A stretch of 64,000 nucleotides of DNA from Solirubrobacterales bacterium (GCA_019240115.1 JAFAYV010000006.1:1-64000), one strand, 5' to 3'. Numbered from the stretch's first letter, positions 11,309 through 20,310 are shown. The notes: generated from the letters alone by a model not told the origin. Translations and numbers: made by a program.

Positions 11309-13453
11309 TTGCCGACAGTCACCCTCCCATACGACGGAAGCCGCGACGTGCAGCGTTCCGCGTCCGACCTCACCGAGCGCCTGCCCGAGCCGTTGGCGCC
11401 GCTCGCCCGCCTCGCCTTCAACTACCGCTGGGCGTGGCTGCCCGGCGGCTACGAGCTGTTCGCCGCGCTGCACGCCGAGCGCTTCGCCCTGTGCGCGTTC
11501 AATCCGGTGCGGCTGCTGCAGGAGTGCAGCGCCGGGACGCTGCGCCGCGCCGCGCAGGACGCCGGTCTCGTCGCGCGGGCGCGCGAGCTCGAGGCCCAGC
11601 TGATCGCCGATCTCGAGCGCCCGCCCGCCGACGACGTCGTCGCCGCGGCGCATCCGGTCGCCTATATCAGCGCCGAGTTCGGCGTCCACGTGTCGCTGCC
11701 GGTCTACTCCGGCGGCCTCGGCGCGCTCGCCGGCGACCTGCTCAAGGAGGCCTCCGACCGCGCCCTGCCGATGGTCGCCGTCGGCCTCATGTACCGCAAG
11801 GGCTACTTCCGCCAGCGCATCGACGCCTCCGGCTGGCAGCACGAGTACTGGGTCGAGACCGATCCCGAGCGGCTGCCCGCTGGTCTGGTCACCGGCGCCG
11901 ACGAGCGGCCGCTGACCGTGGCCCTGCCGATCGGCGAGGCCGACGTGACCGCGCGGATCTGGCGCGTCGACGTCGGCCGCGTGCCCCTCTATCTGCTCGA
12001 CACCGACTGCGAGGAGAACGCCCCGCTCGAGCGGTGGATCACCGGCCGGCTGTACGACGGCGACCCTCACACGCGGCTGGCGCAGTACACGCTGCTCGGG
12101 ATCGGCGGCGTGCGCGCGCTGCGCGCGATGGGCCACGATCCCGGCGTCATCCACCTCAACGAGGGTCACGCCGCGCTGGCGCCGCTCGAGCTGGCGCGCG
12201 ACGGCGCGGAGTCGCGTCTGCAGGAGGCGCTGCGACAGGCGCGCGCGCGGACGGTGTTCACCACGCACACCCCGGTGCCGGCGGGCAACGACTCCTATCC
12301 GGCCGACCAGGTCGAGGCCGCGGTCGGTCGCCTGGCGGGCGAGCTCGGCTGTTCGGTGCAGGAGCTGACCGCGCTCGGCCACGATCATGGCGCCGAGCCC
12401 GGCTCGCGCTTCGGCGTCACCCAGGCGGCGCTGCGCATGAGCCGCGCCGCCAACGCGGTCAGCCGCCGCCACGGCGAGGTGGCGCGCGAGATGTGGCGCC
12501 AGCTGTGGCCCGACGCCGCGCCCGACGGGGTGCCGATCGGCCATGTCACCAACGGCGTCCACGTCCCCACCTGGCTGGGCGCGCCGATGCGCGACCTGTT
12601 CGATCGTCACCTGCGCGCCGGCTGGTGTGACCGCGCCGACGATCCCGCGACGTGGGCCGGCGTCGACGCGATCCCCGACGCCGAGCTGTGGGAGACGCGC
12701 CGGCGCCAGCGCGCCGAGCTCGTGGAGTACGTGCGGACGCGCAGCGTCGCCGACCGCCTCACGCGCGGCGACCTGCGCGGCTACGTCGACGCCGCCGCGC
12801 GGGCGTTCGAACCCGACGTGCTGACGATCGGCTTTGCGCGGCGGGTGGCCACCTACAAGCGGCTGGACCTGCTCATCCGCGACCCCGATTGGACGCTGGC
12901 GATGCTCGCGGGCGACCGTCCCGTCCAGGTCGTGCTCGCCGGCAAGGCGCATCCCCGCGACGAGGAGGCCAAGCGGGCGCTGCAGAGCCTGTTCGGGCTC
13001 AAGGGCGCTCGCGTCATCGGCGAGCGCGTCGTGTTCCTCGACGACTACGACCTGCACTCGGCGGCGCGCCTGGTCCGCGGCTGCGACGTGTGGCTGAACG
13101 TCCCGCGCCCGCCGCTGGAGGCGAGCGGGACGAGCGGGATGAAGTCGGTGTTCAACGGCGGCCTGCAGCTGAGCGTGCTCGACGGCTGGTGGGCCGAGGC
13201 CTACGCCCCCGGCAATGGCTGGGCGATCCCCGGCGAGGTCGAGTTCGACCACCACGCCCAGGACGAGCGCCACGCCGCGGCGCTGCACCAACTGCTCGAG
13301 CACGAGGTCGTCCCGACCTTCTACGACCGCGACGAGGCGGGGATCGCGCCCCGCTGGATGGCGATGGTGCGCGCTTCGCTGCGCGATCACGGTCCGCGGT
13401 TCTCGGCGACGCGGATGCTCGCCGAGTACGTGGACGGCCCCTATCGCGCGTGA
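11309..13453 (+). CDS. glgP: Alpha-glucan phosphorylase (GT35)
   Basis: The protein has 714 residues if the TTG at 11309 is used. A GTG at 11348 has a better Shine-Dalgarno (GGAAG, 7 nt upstream) and would give 701 residues. It is the shorter bacterial/archaeal type of phosphorylase: [59 protein letters not shown] and the pyridoxal-phosphate lysine K612 in [15 protein letters not shown]. It releases glucose-1-phosphate from the glucan built by the GlgE operon. Its stop codon is the first unit of a tandem repeat that runs to the start of the amidase gene. Confidence 0.94.
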   Translation: MPTVTLPYDGSRDVQRSASDLTERLPEPLAPLARLAFNYRWAWLPGGYELFAALHAERFALCAFNPVRLLQECSAGTLRRAAQDAGLVARARELEAQLIADLERPPADDVVAAAHPVAYISAEFGVHVSLPVYSGGLGALAGDLLKEASDRALPMVAVGLMYRKGYFRQRIDASGWQHEYWVETDPERLPAGLVTGADERPLTVALPIGEADVTARIWRVDVGRVPLYLLDTDCEENAPLERWITGRLYDGDPHTRLAQYTLLGIGGVRALRAMGHDPGVIHLNEGHAALAPLELARDGAESRLQEALRQARARTVFTTHTPVPAGNDSYPADQVEAAVGRLAGELGCSVQELTALGHDHGAEPGSRFGVTQAALRMSRAANAVSRRHGEVAREMWRQLWPDAAPDGVPIGHVTNGVHVPTWLGAPMRDLFDRHLRAGWCDRADDPATWAGVDAIPDAELWETRRRQRAELVEYVRTRSVADRLTRGDLRGYVDAAARAFEPDVLTIGFARRVATYKRLDLLIRDPDWTLAMLAGDRPVQVVLAGKAHPRDEEAKRALQSLFGLKGARVIGERVVFLDDYDLHSAARLVRGCDVWLNVPRPPLEASGTSGMKSVFNGGLQLSVLDGWWAEAYAPGNGWAIPGEVEFDHHAQDERHAAALHQLLEHEVVPTFYDRDEAGIAPRWMAMVRASLRDHGPRFSATRMLAEYVDGPYRA

Positions 13454-13606
13454 CCCAGCCGCCACGCGTGACCGAGCCGCCGCGCTGACCGAGCCGGCGC
13501 CGTGATCGAGCTGCCGCGCGTGACCGAGCCGGCGCGGTGACCGAGCCGGCGCGGTGATCGAGCTGCCCCGCGTGACCGAGCCGGCGCGGTGACCGAGCTG
13601 CTGCGG
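13451..13606. repeat. Nine-unit tandem repeat spanning the glgP stop and amidase start
   Basis: Nine copies of a 17-18 nt unit of the form TGAccgagccggcgcgg begin at 13451, 13469, 13486, 13503, 13521, 13538, 13555, 13573 and 13590. The spacing 18-17-17 recurs, so three units form a 52-nt higher-order repeat seen almost three times. The first TGA is the glgP stop, and the last unit holds the GTGA that starts the amidase gene. Most units carry GTGA, that is, a potential start and stop overlapping. There are no spacers, so this is not a CRISPR. Confidence 0.9.
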
Positions 13607-15016
13607 CGGCCGGCGCTGGAGCTGGCCGCGCTCGTGCGTGACGGCGAGCTGTCGGCGGTCGAGCTGACGACCGCGGCGCTGCAGGCGATCGAGCGGCTCG
13701 ATCCCGCGATCGGCGCCTTCACCCACGTCGCTCCCGAGTCGGCGCTCGCCGCCGCGGGGGAGATCGGCCGTGGCGACCCGCGCCCCCTGTGCGGCGTCCC
13801 GATCGCGATCAAGGACAACCGCGCGGTCGCCGGGATGCCGCTGACCAACGGCTCGGACCTGTTCGCCGACGTCGTCCCGCCGGTCGACGCGTTCTGCGTG
13901 CGCCGGCTGCGCGACGCCGGCGCGGTCATCGTCGGCAAGACCGCGCTGCCCGAGTTCGGGATCCTGCCGACGACCGAGAGCCGGCGCCACGGGCCGACGC
14001 GCAATCCGTGGGATCGTGAGCGCACGCCGGGGGGCTCGAGCGGCGGCGCCGCGGCGGCCGTCGCGGCCGGGATGGTCCCGCTCGCCCACGGCAACGACGG
14101 GGGCGGCTCGATCCGCATCCCGGCCTCGTGCTGCGGCCTGGTCGGGCTCAAGCCGGCGCGCGGACGCGTCTCCTCGGGCCCGAGCGCGGGGCAGAGCTTT
14201 CTCACCTGCGACGGCGCGCTGACGCGCACGATCGCCGACGCGGCGGCGGCGCTCGACGCGCTCGCCGGCTACGAGCCCGGCGACGCCGCGTGGGCGCCCC
14301 CGCCGCCGGCGCCCTTCGCGCAGCTGGCCGCGCGGCCGCCGGGTCGGCTGCGGATCGCGCTGGCGCTCAACCCGGCGTTCGAGGGCGCGACGCTTGATCC
14401 GACGTGCGAGCGGGCGGCGCGCGACGCCGCGCAGCTGCTGCAGTCGCTCGGCCACGAGCTGATCGAGGTGACCGCCCCGTGGGCGCGAGGCGAGCTGCTC
14501 TCCGCGTTCACGCGCGCGTTCGGGCCGCTCATCGCGATGGGCGTCTACCACGGGGCGCGCCTCGCCGGGCGCGAGCCGACCGAAGCCGACGTCGAGCCGC
14601 TGACCTGGGAGATGTGGGAGCGGGCGCGCGAGAGCGACGTCGTGAACTACCTGGCCGCCCAGGAGCAGCTCGAGGGGGCCGCGCGCGAGCTCGTCGCCTG
14701 GATGGCGGGCTATGACGCGGTGCTGACCCCGGCGCTCGCCACCCCGCCGGTGGCGACCGGGACGATCCACGGTCGCGGCCCCGACCCCTGGGCCTACTAC
14801 CGCCGCTCGTGGATGTTCACCCCGTATACGGCGATCGTCAACGTCACCGGCCAGCCCGCAATCTCGCTGCCGTGGGACCTCGACGCCGACGGGCTGCCGC
14901 TGGCGGTGCAGCTCATCGGCCCGCCGGCGCGCGAGGAGGTGCCGCTGGCGCTCGGCGCCCAGCTCGAGGCCGCACGACCGTGGGCCGACCGGACGCCGCG
15001 CGGGGCCGATAGGTGA
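13589..15016 (+). CDS. Amidase signature family protein
   Basis: The protein has 475 residues from the GTG at 13589. The Ser-cisSer-Lys triad of the amidase signature family is present: K75 in GVPIAIKDN, the cis-serine region [12 protein letters not shown] (146-157, S150/S151) and nucleophile S174 in [13 protein letters not shown]. It hydrolyses a carboxamide, but the substrate is not evident. GatA is unlikely because no gatB or gatC is adjacent. The start lies in the last unit of the tandem repeat, and no strong Shine-Dalgarno precedes it. It probably arose from coupling to glgP, now separated by the repeat. Confidence 0.9.
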   Translation: MTELLRRPALELAALVRDGELSAVELTTAALQAIERLDPAIGAFTHVAPESALAAAGEIGRGDPRPLCGVPIAIKDNRAVAGMPLTNGSDLFADVVPPVDAFCVRRLRDAGAVIVGKTALPEFGILPTTESRRHGPTRNPWDRERTPGGSSGGAAAAVAAGMVPLAHGNDGGGSIRIPASCCGLVGLKPARGRVSSGPSAGQSFLTCDGALTRTIADAAAALDALAGYEPGDAAWAPPPPAPFAQLAARPPGRLRIALALNPAFEGATLDPTCERAARDAAQLLQSLGHELIEVTAPWARGELLSAFTRAFGPLIAMGVYHGARLAGREPTEADVEPLTWEMWERARESDVVNYLAAQEQLEGAARELVAWMAGYDAVLTPALATPPVATGTIHGRGPDPWAYYRRSWMFTPYTAIVNVTGQPAISLPWDLDADGLPLAVQLIGPPAREEVPLALGAQLEAARPWADRTPRGADR

Positions 15017-15083
15017 GTTTTCTAGAATGCCCGGTCGCCGGCTGCCGGCCGGTCAACCGCGAACCAGACTCCGAAGGGAACCC

Positions 15084-15344
15084 ATGGCCTACGTGATCGC
15101 CGAGCCCTGCATTGGCACCAAGGACAACTCGTGCGTCGAGGTCTGCCCGGTCGACTGCATCCACCCGACCCCCGATGAGCCCGACTACGAGAACGTCGAG
15201 ATGCTCTACATCGATCCCGAGGAGTGCATCGACTGCGACGCCTGCGTCGAGGCGTGCCCGGTTGATGCCTGCTTCGCCGAGGATCAGCTGCCCGACGAGT
15301 GGCAGAAGTACACGGCGCTGAACGCCGACTACTACAAGAACTAG
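15084..15344 (+). CDS. fdxA: Seven-iron type ferredoxin
   Basis: The protein has 86 residues from an ATG preceded by GAAGGGAA. Two cluster motifs are seen: C9-x7-C17-x3-C21-P with C25 (CIGTKDNSCVEVCPVDC), and CIDCDACVEACPVDAC. The long first spacing is typical of 3Fe-4S plus 4Fe-4S ferredoxins of actinobacteria. It is an acidic soluble electron carrier. A -10-like TAGAAT at 15023-15028 could be its promoter, with no clear -35. A ferredoxin-NADP reductase gene at 40.4 kb could reduce it. It is convergent with mrp across a palindrome holding both stop codons. Confidence 0.95.
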   Translation: MAYVIAEPCIGTKDNSCVEVCPVDCIHPTPDEPDYENVEMLYIDPEECIDCDACVEACPVDACFAEDQLPDEWQKYTALNADYYKN

Positions 15345-15361
15345 TGGTCGCCGACCACTAG
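15341..15361. terminator. Palindrome holding both stop codons of fdxA and mrp
   Basis: A perfect 9-bp inverted repeat (CTAGTGGTC / GACCACTAG, loop GCC) includes the fdxA TAG on the plus strand and the mrp TAG on the minus strand. It probably acts as a bidirectional terminator for the convergent pair. No T-tract is present, as is common in high-GC actinobacteria. Confidence 0.65.
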
Positions 15362-16506
15362 GCCATCGGCAGTGACATGCCCGCCGGCTTGGGCGCGGCG
15401 GCGGGCGCCGGAGGCTGCATGACCGGCAGCTCCACCGGGGAGAGGGCGATCAGCCCGCGCGCGCCCTGGCGAAGGTTCTGGGCCGCCGGGTCGTCGGGGT
15501 CGGCGAACACGAGCGGCAGACCCGAGTCCGACTGCTCGCGCAGCGCCATCGTCAGCGGCACCTTGGCCAGGAGCGGCACGTCGAGCTCGGCGGCGAGCTG
15601 GACGCCGCCGCCCTCGCCGAAGATCTGGTAACGCTCGCCGGTGGGGGTGACGAACCCCGACATGTTCTCGATGACGCCGCAGATCTCGAGCTTGAGCTTG
15701 GTCGCCATCTCGGCCGAGCGGGCCGCCACCCGCTGGGCGACCGGCTGCGGGGTGGTGACGATGAGGAACTTCGCTTGGGGCAGGAGCTGCGCGAGCGTCA
15801 TCGACACGTCGCCGGTGCCCGGCGGCAGGTCGATGAGCAGATAGTCCAGCGCGCCCCAGTCGACGTCCTCAAGGAACTGCTGCAGGGCCTTGTGGAGCAT
15901 GGGGCCGCGCCACACCACGGCGGCGTCCTGCTCGACGAAAAAGCCGATCGACATGACCCGGATGCCCTCGGCGGCGTCGATCGGGATCAGCTTGCGTTCG
16001 CTGTTGACGCGGGGACGGTCGCCGCCGACGCCCAGCATGCGCGGCTGCGAGTAGCCCCACACGTCGGCGTCGAGCACCCCGACGCGCTTGCCGTCGGCGA
16101 CGAGCGCGGCCGCCAGGTTGGCGGTCACCGAGGACTTGCCGACGCCGCCCTTGCCCGAGCCGATGCAGATGACGTTGCGCACCTGGGCGAGCGCGCCCTC
16201 GGGCAGCGAGCCGCGCCCGAGCTTGCGCTGCAGGTTCTGCTTCTCGGAGTCCGACAGGACGTCGAAGCGCAGGTTGACGCCGGTGACCCCGTCGAGCTCG
16301 CGGATCGCGTCGTTGACGCCGATCTCGAAGTGGCTGCGGATCGGACATCCCGCCGTCGTGAGCGAGACCGTCACGTCGACGACGCCGTTGGGGTGGACGT
16401 CGAGCGATCGGACCATCTCGAGCTCGACGATGTCGCGGCGCAGCTCGGGGTCGATCACGGCGCGCAGGGCTTCGGTCACCTGTTCTGAAGTCGGCATGCG
16501 ATTCAT
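15358..16506 (-). CDS. mrp: Mrp/NBP35-type Fe-S cluster carrier ATPase
   Basis: The protein has 382 residues. It begins with a DUF59/MIP18-like domain (about 5-95, with TTAGCPIRSHFE) and continues with a ParA-like P-loop ATPase: the deviant Walker A IGSGKGGVGKSSVTANLA near 115, DADVWGYSQP and LIDLPPGTGDVSMT. The CxxC that binds the shared cluster in many Mrp proteins is absent (ENMSGFVTPTGERY). The tail is Pro/Ala-rich. The role is Fe-S cluster transfer. The ATG follows the LysR stop with no gap; an ATG three codons in is an alternative start. Confidence 0.92.
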   Translation of the reverse strand: MNRMPTSEQVTEALRAVIDPELRRDIVELEMVRSLDVHPNGVVDVTVSLTTAGCPIRSHFEIGVNDAIRELDGVTGVNLRFDVLSDSEKQNLQRKLGRGSLPEGALAQVRNVICIGSGKGGVGKSSVTANLAAALVADGKRVGVLDADVWGYSQPRMLGVGGDRPRVNSERKLIPIDAAEGIRVMSIGFFVEQDAAVVWRGPMLHKALQQFLEDVDWGALDYLLIDLPPGTGDVSMTLAQLLPQAKFLIVTTPQPVAQRVAARSAEMATKLKLEICGVIENMSGFVTPTGERYQIFGEGGGVQLAAELDVPLLAKVPLTMALREQSDSGLPLVFADPDDPAAQNLRQGARGLIALSPVELPVMQPPAPAAAPKPAGMSLPMA

Positions 16507-17487
16507 TCAAGCAGACGGGTTGGGGTGGTCCGGGGGGCGGGGTTGGGGCCGTCCGGGGGCGTGGGATCGGGGGCGTTTCGGGGGCGCGGCACCGGGGTCG
16601 TCCGAGGGCGCGGCGAAGAACGCGCGGGCGTCGGCGATCAGCGCCCGCGCGGCTGGTCCGACGGTCTCGTCGGGGCGCCACACGAGCTCGATCCGCGAGT
16701 GCAGGCGGGGCTCGGTGATCGGCACGGTGACCAGCCGGGGATCGATGCCGCGCGAGGACTGCGGGAGGATTGCCACCCCGAGATCGCGGGCGGCGAGCTC
16801 GGCGATGACCGTGGGATCGGCGGCCTCGAGCGCGATCCGCGGCTGGACGCCGATGCTCGCGCAGCCGGCCTGCAGTGCCGCCCGCATGCCGGTGCCCCGC
16901 GGCACGCAGATGAGCGGCCGCTCGGCGAGCTCGGCGAGCGCCAGCACGGGGCGGGCGGCGAGCGGGTGGTCGCGGCGCACCGCCGCCACGAGCTGGTCGT
17001 CGAGCACGAGCTGGCCGGCCAGCCCCTCGGGCACCGGGGCCGCGAGGCCGACGAGCGCGAGGTCGAGCGCCCCCTCGGTCAGACCGTCCAGCAGGCGGTC
17101 GGTCGCGTCGGCGACGAGGCCGATCTCGACCCCGGGGTGGCGCGTGTGGAACTCCTCGAGCAGGTCGGCGACGGCGAAGGCGCCGCTCGCCGCCACCATC
17201 CCCATCCTGACGCGGCCGCGGATGAGCCGGGCCACCTCGTCGGCGGCCTCGTGGACGCCGCGGGCGGCGCCGAGGGCCGCGCGAGCATAGGGCAGGACCG
17301 CGGCCCCGGCCGCGGTCAGCGTCACGCCCGTCCCCGACCGGTGCAGCAGCGCCTGGCCGAGCTCGCCCTCGAGCCGCCGGATTTGCGCGCTCACGCCGGG
17401 CTGGGCGACGTGGCAGCGCGCCGCCGCGCGGGTGAAGCTCGCCTCCTCGGCGACGGCGACGAGGTAGTCGAGCTGACGGAGTTCCAT
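16507..17487 (-). CDS. LysR-family transcriptional regulator
   Basis: The protein has 326 residues. The N-terminal winged helix is classic (MELRQLDYLVAVAEEASFTR, AAARCHVAQPGVSAQIRRLE), followed by a type 2 periplasmic-binding-like effector domain (about 90-290). It ends in a Pro/Arg-rich tail encoded by imperfect GC repeats (16510-16610), which looks like a late extension. It is divergent from the SnoaL-like gene, which is a candidate target. On the other side it abuts mrp exactly (TGA then ATG), so mrp may share its transcript. The effector is unknown. Confidence 0.92.
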   Translation of the reverse strand: MELRQLDYLVAVAEEASFTRAAARCHVAQPGVSAQIRRLEGELGQALLHRSGTGVTLTAAGAAVLPYARAALGAARGVHEAADEVARLIRGRVRMGMVAASGAFAVADLLEEFHTRHPGVEIGLVADATDRLLDGLTEGALDLALVGLAAPVPEGLAGQLVLDDQLVAAVRRDHPLAARPVLALAELAERPLICVPRGTGMRAALQAGCASIGVQPRIALEAADPTVIAELAARDLGVAILPQSSRGIDPRLVTVPITEPRLHSRIELVWRPDETVGPAARALIADARAFFAAPSDDPGAAPPKRPRSHAPGRPQPRPPDHPNPSA

Positions 17488-17585
17488 AATCGATCATGCT
17501 AGCGATCATCATGCTCATGTCTTTGACTTATGCACTGGGGCGCGAGAAGCTGAGGGCTCGCAATCGATGTGAAGGAGCGAACGCC
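17488..17585. promoter_or_regulatory. Candidate LysR operator in divergent intergenic region
   Basis: The 98-nt region between the LysR and SnoaL-like genes holds GATCAT-GCTAGC-GATCAT (about 17493-17510): two copies of GATCAT around a palindromic core. LysR proteins usually autoregulate from such divergent spacers. A good Shine-Dalgarno (GAAGGAG) precedes the SnoaL-like ATG at 17586. Confidence 0.4.
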
Positions 17586-17936
17586 ATGGACACCGATGCC
17601 GCCGCGCTGGCGACGATGTATCTGCGGGCTTGGTCCGACGACGACCCCGATCGCCTCCGCGCCCACCTCGCCGAGGACGTCAGCTTCCGCGGGCCGCTTG
17701 CCGAGATCGAGGGCGCCGACAACTACGTCGAGTCGATCCGGGGGCTGTTCACGGCCACGGAGAAGGTCGTCCGCCGGCGGATGTGGGTCGACGACGACGA
17801 CGTCCTGACGTGGTTTGACCTGCAGCTGCCGGACATCCCGCCCGCTCCGGTGGCCCAGTGGCTGCAGGCGCAGGACGGGAAGATCAAGCGCGTGCAGGTG
17901 ACCTTCGACCCGCGGGCGATGCTCGGCGGGGGCTAG
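17586..17936 (+). CDS. SnoaL/NTF2-like small protein
   Basis: The protein has 116 residues from the ATG at 17586, chosen over upstream starts because GAAGGAG lies just before it. The pattern LATMYLRAWSDDDPDRLRAH, LAEDVSFRGPLAEIEGADNY and the closing beta strands fit the NTF2-like fold (SnoaL, ketosteroid-isomerase-like). Such proteins act as small-molecule isomerases or cyclases, or only bind ligands. No substrate can be inferred. It is divergent from the LysR regulator and followed by a strong hairpin. Confidence 0.75.
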   Translation: MDTDAAALATMYLRAWSDDDPDRLRAHLAEDVSFRGPLAEIEGADNYVESIRGLFTATEKVVRRRMWVDDDDVLTWFDLQLPDIPPAPVAQWLQAQDGKIKRVQVTFDPRAMLGGG

Positions 17937-17975
17937 CGCGCGGCCAGCGGCCGGCGCGGCGGTCGGGCTTGGGGG

Positions 17976-18014
17976 TGGGCGTTAAACCGACGTCAGGCGT
18001 CGGTTTAACGCCCA
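17976..18014. terminator. Strong 17-bp hairpin terminator
   Basis: A perfect 17-bp stem (17976-17992 with 17998-18014) with a 5-nt loop lies between the SnoaL-like gene and the convergent LLM gene. The stem holds an AT-rich TTAAAC core, unusual for this region. No T-tract follows. It is most likely a bidirectional terminator. Confidence 0.8.
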
Positions 18015-18023
18015 GCCTTTGAT

Positions 18024-18080
18024 GGGCGCGCGATCCTCAGGCGGGCGCGCGATCCTCAGGCGTGCGCGCGACCCTCAGGC
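18024..18080. repeat. Three 19-nt tandem repeats at the LLM gene stop codon
   Basis: Units at 18024-18042 and 18043-18061 are identical (GGGCGCGCGATCCTCAGGC), and 18062-18080 differs at two bases. The last unit contains the TGA stop (18075-18077, minus strand) of the LLM oxidoreductase gene. The other units carry the same TGA in the other two frames. Confidence 0.85.
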
Positions 18081-19025
18081 GACCGCGGGCGCGAGCCGCT
18101 CCCCGAGCAGCGCGACCGCGTCGAGGTCGTCGTGCAGCAGCTGCTGGCACATGACGCGGCTGACGCCCTCGGCGGCGAGCTCGCGCAGGCGCGCCACCGC
18201 GACGTCGACGGTGCCGACGATCCAGCCCGCGGGCGGCGAGGCGCGCAGCTCGTCGGCGTCGGCGCCCGTCTTCTCGGCGAGCCGCCCGAGGCGGTCGCGC
18301 AGCTCCGCGTCGGACTCGCCCGACACGACCGCGGTCATCACCGAGAACGGGAGGGGATCGCGGCCGGCGTCGGCGCACGCGCGCTCAATCCGCCCCCGGC
18401 GCTCGCGGACCTCGTCGATGGTCGGGAACACCGTGTTGTATTCGTCGGCCCACCGTGCGGCGAGCGCGGCAGCGCGCGGTCCCGCGGTGCCGCCCAGGAT
18501 CAGCGGGGGATGGGGGTGCTGGAGGGGAGCCGGTCGCGCGGCGAGCTCGTCGAGGACGTAGTGCTCGCCGGCGAACGAGAACGGCCGCTCGGGGCTCGAG
18601 GTCCACGCGCCGTGCACGATCGCGAGCTGCTCGGCGAGGACGTCCATCCGGGTGCGCAGGTCGGCGTACGGGAACCCGAACGCGGCGTGCTCGCGCTCGT
18701 GCCAGCCCGTCCCGAGCCCAACCTCGATCCGGCCGCCCGACACGTGGTCGGCGGTGACCGCGAGCTTGGCGAGCACGGAGGGGTGACGGAAGCTGGCGGG
18801 GGAGACCATCGTGCCCAGGCGCAGCGTCGAGGTGGACGCCGCCAGCGCGCACAGCGTCCCCCAGGCGTCGAGCGAGCCGCGCTCGGGATGGGCGCCGTCG
18901 AGGTTGAGGTAGTGATCGGATCGCAGCAGCGTGGGGATGCCGTGGTCCTCGCAGGCACGGCCCAGCGTCTGCCATTGCGGCCAGGTGACGCCCTCCTGGC
19001 CCTCGATCATCAAGCACAGTTGCAC
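18075..19025 (-). CDS. LLM-class (probably F420-dependent) oxidoreductase
   Basis: The protein has 316 residues from a GTG with AGGAGG upstream. It has the luciferase-like TIM barrel pattern: LLRSDHYLNLDG, TLRLGTMVSPASFRHPSVLA, GGRIEVGLGTGWHEREHAAF and PPLILGGTAGPRAAALAARW. These match the F420-using branch common in actinobacteria, where the enzyme reduces or oxidises organic substrates with F420. The neighbouring Zincin_2 protein belongs to a family that co-occurs with F420 biosynthesis, which supports the cofactor. The substrate is unknown. Confidence 0.9.
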   Translation of the reverse strand: MQLCLMIEGQEGVTWPQWQTLGRACEDHGIPTLLRSDHYLNLDGAHPERGSLDAWGTLCALAASTSTLRLGTMVSPASFRHPSVLAKLAVTADHVSGGRIEVGLGTGWHEREHAAFGFPYADLRTRMDVLAEQLAIVHGAWTSSPERPFSFAGEHYVLDELAARPAPLQHPHPPLILGGTAGPRAAALAARWADEYNTVFPTIDEVRERRGRIERACADAGRDPLPFSVMTAVVSGESDAELRDRLGRLAEKTGADADELRASPPAGWIVGTVDVAVARLRELAAEGVSRVMCQQLLHDDLDAVALLGERLAPAVA

Positions 19026-19061
19026 GGCGCCTCCTGGGGATGACGGGTCTTAACGACCGAC

Positions 19062-19083
19062 GGGGCGCCACAAGTGGCGCCCC
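19062..19083. terminator. Hairpin upstream of the LLM gene
   Basis: GGGGCGCCAC (19062-19071) and its exact complement (19074-19083) enclose two bases. It lies about 170 nt beyond the stop of the Zincin_2 gene and 36 nt before the LLM start. It is either a terminator for the former or a leader hairpin for the latter. The rest of 19084-19254 holds no recognisable gene. Confidence 0.45.
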
Positions 19084-19206
19084 GGCGGTTGAGGGAGGAG
19101 AGGTACTGCATTCGCCGGCGAGGTTATGAGGCCGACGAATCCTTCCCGTCCGTGACGCACTCCCGGAGCGCCCGGCGGGGGAAGCTCAGTGATCTAGATA
19201 CTAGCT

Positions 19207-19222
19207 CGAACACACGTTTGTA
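19207..19222. promoter_or_regulatory. LexA (SOS) box-like sequence
   Basis: TCGAAC-ACAC-GTTTGT resembles the Gram-positive SOS box (CGAAC, four bases, GTTCG) with a mismatch in the right half. It lies in the gap between the Zincin_2 and LLM genes, about 180 nt before the LLM start. It is a motif match only. Confidence 0.3.
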
Positions 19223-19254
19223 CACCGGGGGTACGAGGGGGTTACATCCGCGGA

Positions 19255-20310
19255 TCAGCGTGCAAGCTGCGTTGCAAGCCCGACCCGGACCAGCCAGTCG
19301 GCGGGCCGGCGCAGCTCGGCAAGCGTCGGAAGCGCCTCGGGCTTCGAGAACACGTGGTGCAGCGCGTCGGGCCCGGCATCCCGGACGATCGCGTCGCAAA
19401 AGAACTTGCCCTGCTCGTACTGGCGCAGCTTGAGATCGAGTCCCAGCAGCTTGGCGAGCAGGCGGGAGAGGCCCGTCTGGGAGCGGCGCCGGCGGTCCAG
19501 CGCGGAGCGCAGGCGCGGGAGCGAGGGCAGCAGGTCGGGCGCGACGGCATCCATGACGTGTTCGGCGTGGCCCTCGATGACCGCCATCGTCGCCTGCACC
19601 CGATCGAGCGTGTCGCGCTCGGAGGCGTTGGTGAAGACCGCGATGAGATCGCCCTGACGGACCGCCGCCGCGACGCGCTTGATCTCGGCAGCGGCGGGCA
19701 CGCGCAGCCGGCGCGGGGTCTCGATCCGCAGCTCGGCGCTGCGCAGCAGCTCGCGCACGAGGCCCCCGAGGTGGCTCTGCAGCCAGGGCACGGCGGCGAA
19801 CTGGACGGCGTGGGTGACCTCGTGCAGCGCGACCCAGGTCATGAACTCGTCGCCGGGGGACTGCAGGGAGCGCACCGCGGCCCCGAGGTTGGGCATCACG
19901 AAGAGCAGCCGCGGCGGATGCTCGTGGGTCTCGTCGAGCAGCACGAGCTCGTACTGGCCGAGCACGCGCTGGCTGAGGTAGCCGAGCAGCACCCCGACCT
20001 CGATGGTGACGACGACCCCGACCGCGAGCTGGACCGCCGGACGCAGCGCGGTGAGGCCGTCGCCGGCGCTCTCGAGCACGGGCTCCATCAGCCGGCGCAT
20101 CGCCTCGACGTTCGTGCGCGCCCACTCGCGCCGATCGACGCCCTCGGGCGGCGGCAGCGGGCGCTGCGGCGCAAGGCCCGTGTAGGCGACGACCCGGCGC
20201 TCGGCCTCGGCGGCGAGCCGCGACAGGTCGGTCTCGGGCGGGGACGCCGGCGACCCGCCGGCGCTCGCCACGTAGCGCGCGATCCGCTCGGCCAGCACCC
20301 AGTCGATCAT
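19255..20310 (-). CDS. Zincin_2 family zinc metalloprotease-like protein (F420-associated)
   Basis: The protein has 351 residues from the ATG at 20310. It carries a zinc-binding HExxH (ALHEVTHAVQF) near residue 165 and the family pattern DWVLAERIARYVAS at the N-terminus. This matches the actinobacterial Zincin_2 group (PF10103), which tracks with genomes that make coenzyme F420. No proteolytic role has been shown as far as I know. The adjacent F420-type oxidoreductase fits the association. The start codon sits in the last of three 20-nt repeats, the first of which holds the stop of the upstream phosphatase gene. Confidence 0.88.
   Translation of the reverse strand: MIDWVLAERIARYVASAGGSPASPPETDLSRLAAEAERRVVAYTGLAPQRPLPPPEGVDRREWARTNVEAMRRLMEPVLESAGDGLTALRPAVQLAVGVVVTIEVGVLLGYLSQRVLGQYELVLLDETHEHPPRLLFVMPNLGAAVRSLQSPGDEFMTWVALHEVTHAVQFAAVPWLQSHLGGLVRELLRSAELRIETPRRLRVPAAAEIKRVAAAVRQGDLIAVFTNASERDTLDRVQATMAVIEGHAEHVMDAVAPDLLPSLPRLRSALDRRRRSQTGLSRLLAKLLGLDLKLRQYEQGKFFCDAIVRDAGPDALHHVFSKPEALPTLAELRRPADWLVRVGLATQLAR

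Noticed and set aside
13454-13590. CRISPR array at the glgP-amidase junction
   Set aside because: Units are contiguous and 17-18 nt long with no unique spacers, and no cas genes are present.
11291-14770. A 1159-codon open frame on the minus strand across glgP and the amidase gene
   Set aside because: It is antisense to two clear enzymes with intact active sites, and its translation is Arg/Pro/Gly-rich with no motifs. Long antisense frames are expected at this GC content.
19084-19254. tRNA gene in the AT-richer gap (TCGAAC resembles part of a T-loop)
   Set aside because: No acceptor stem, D-arm or anticodon arm could be drawn around it.
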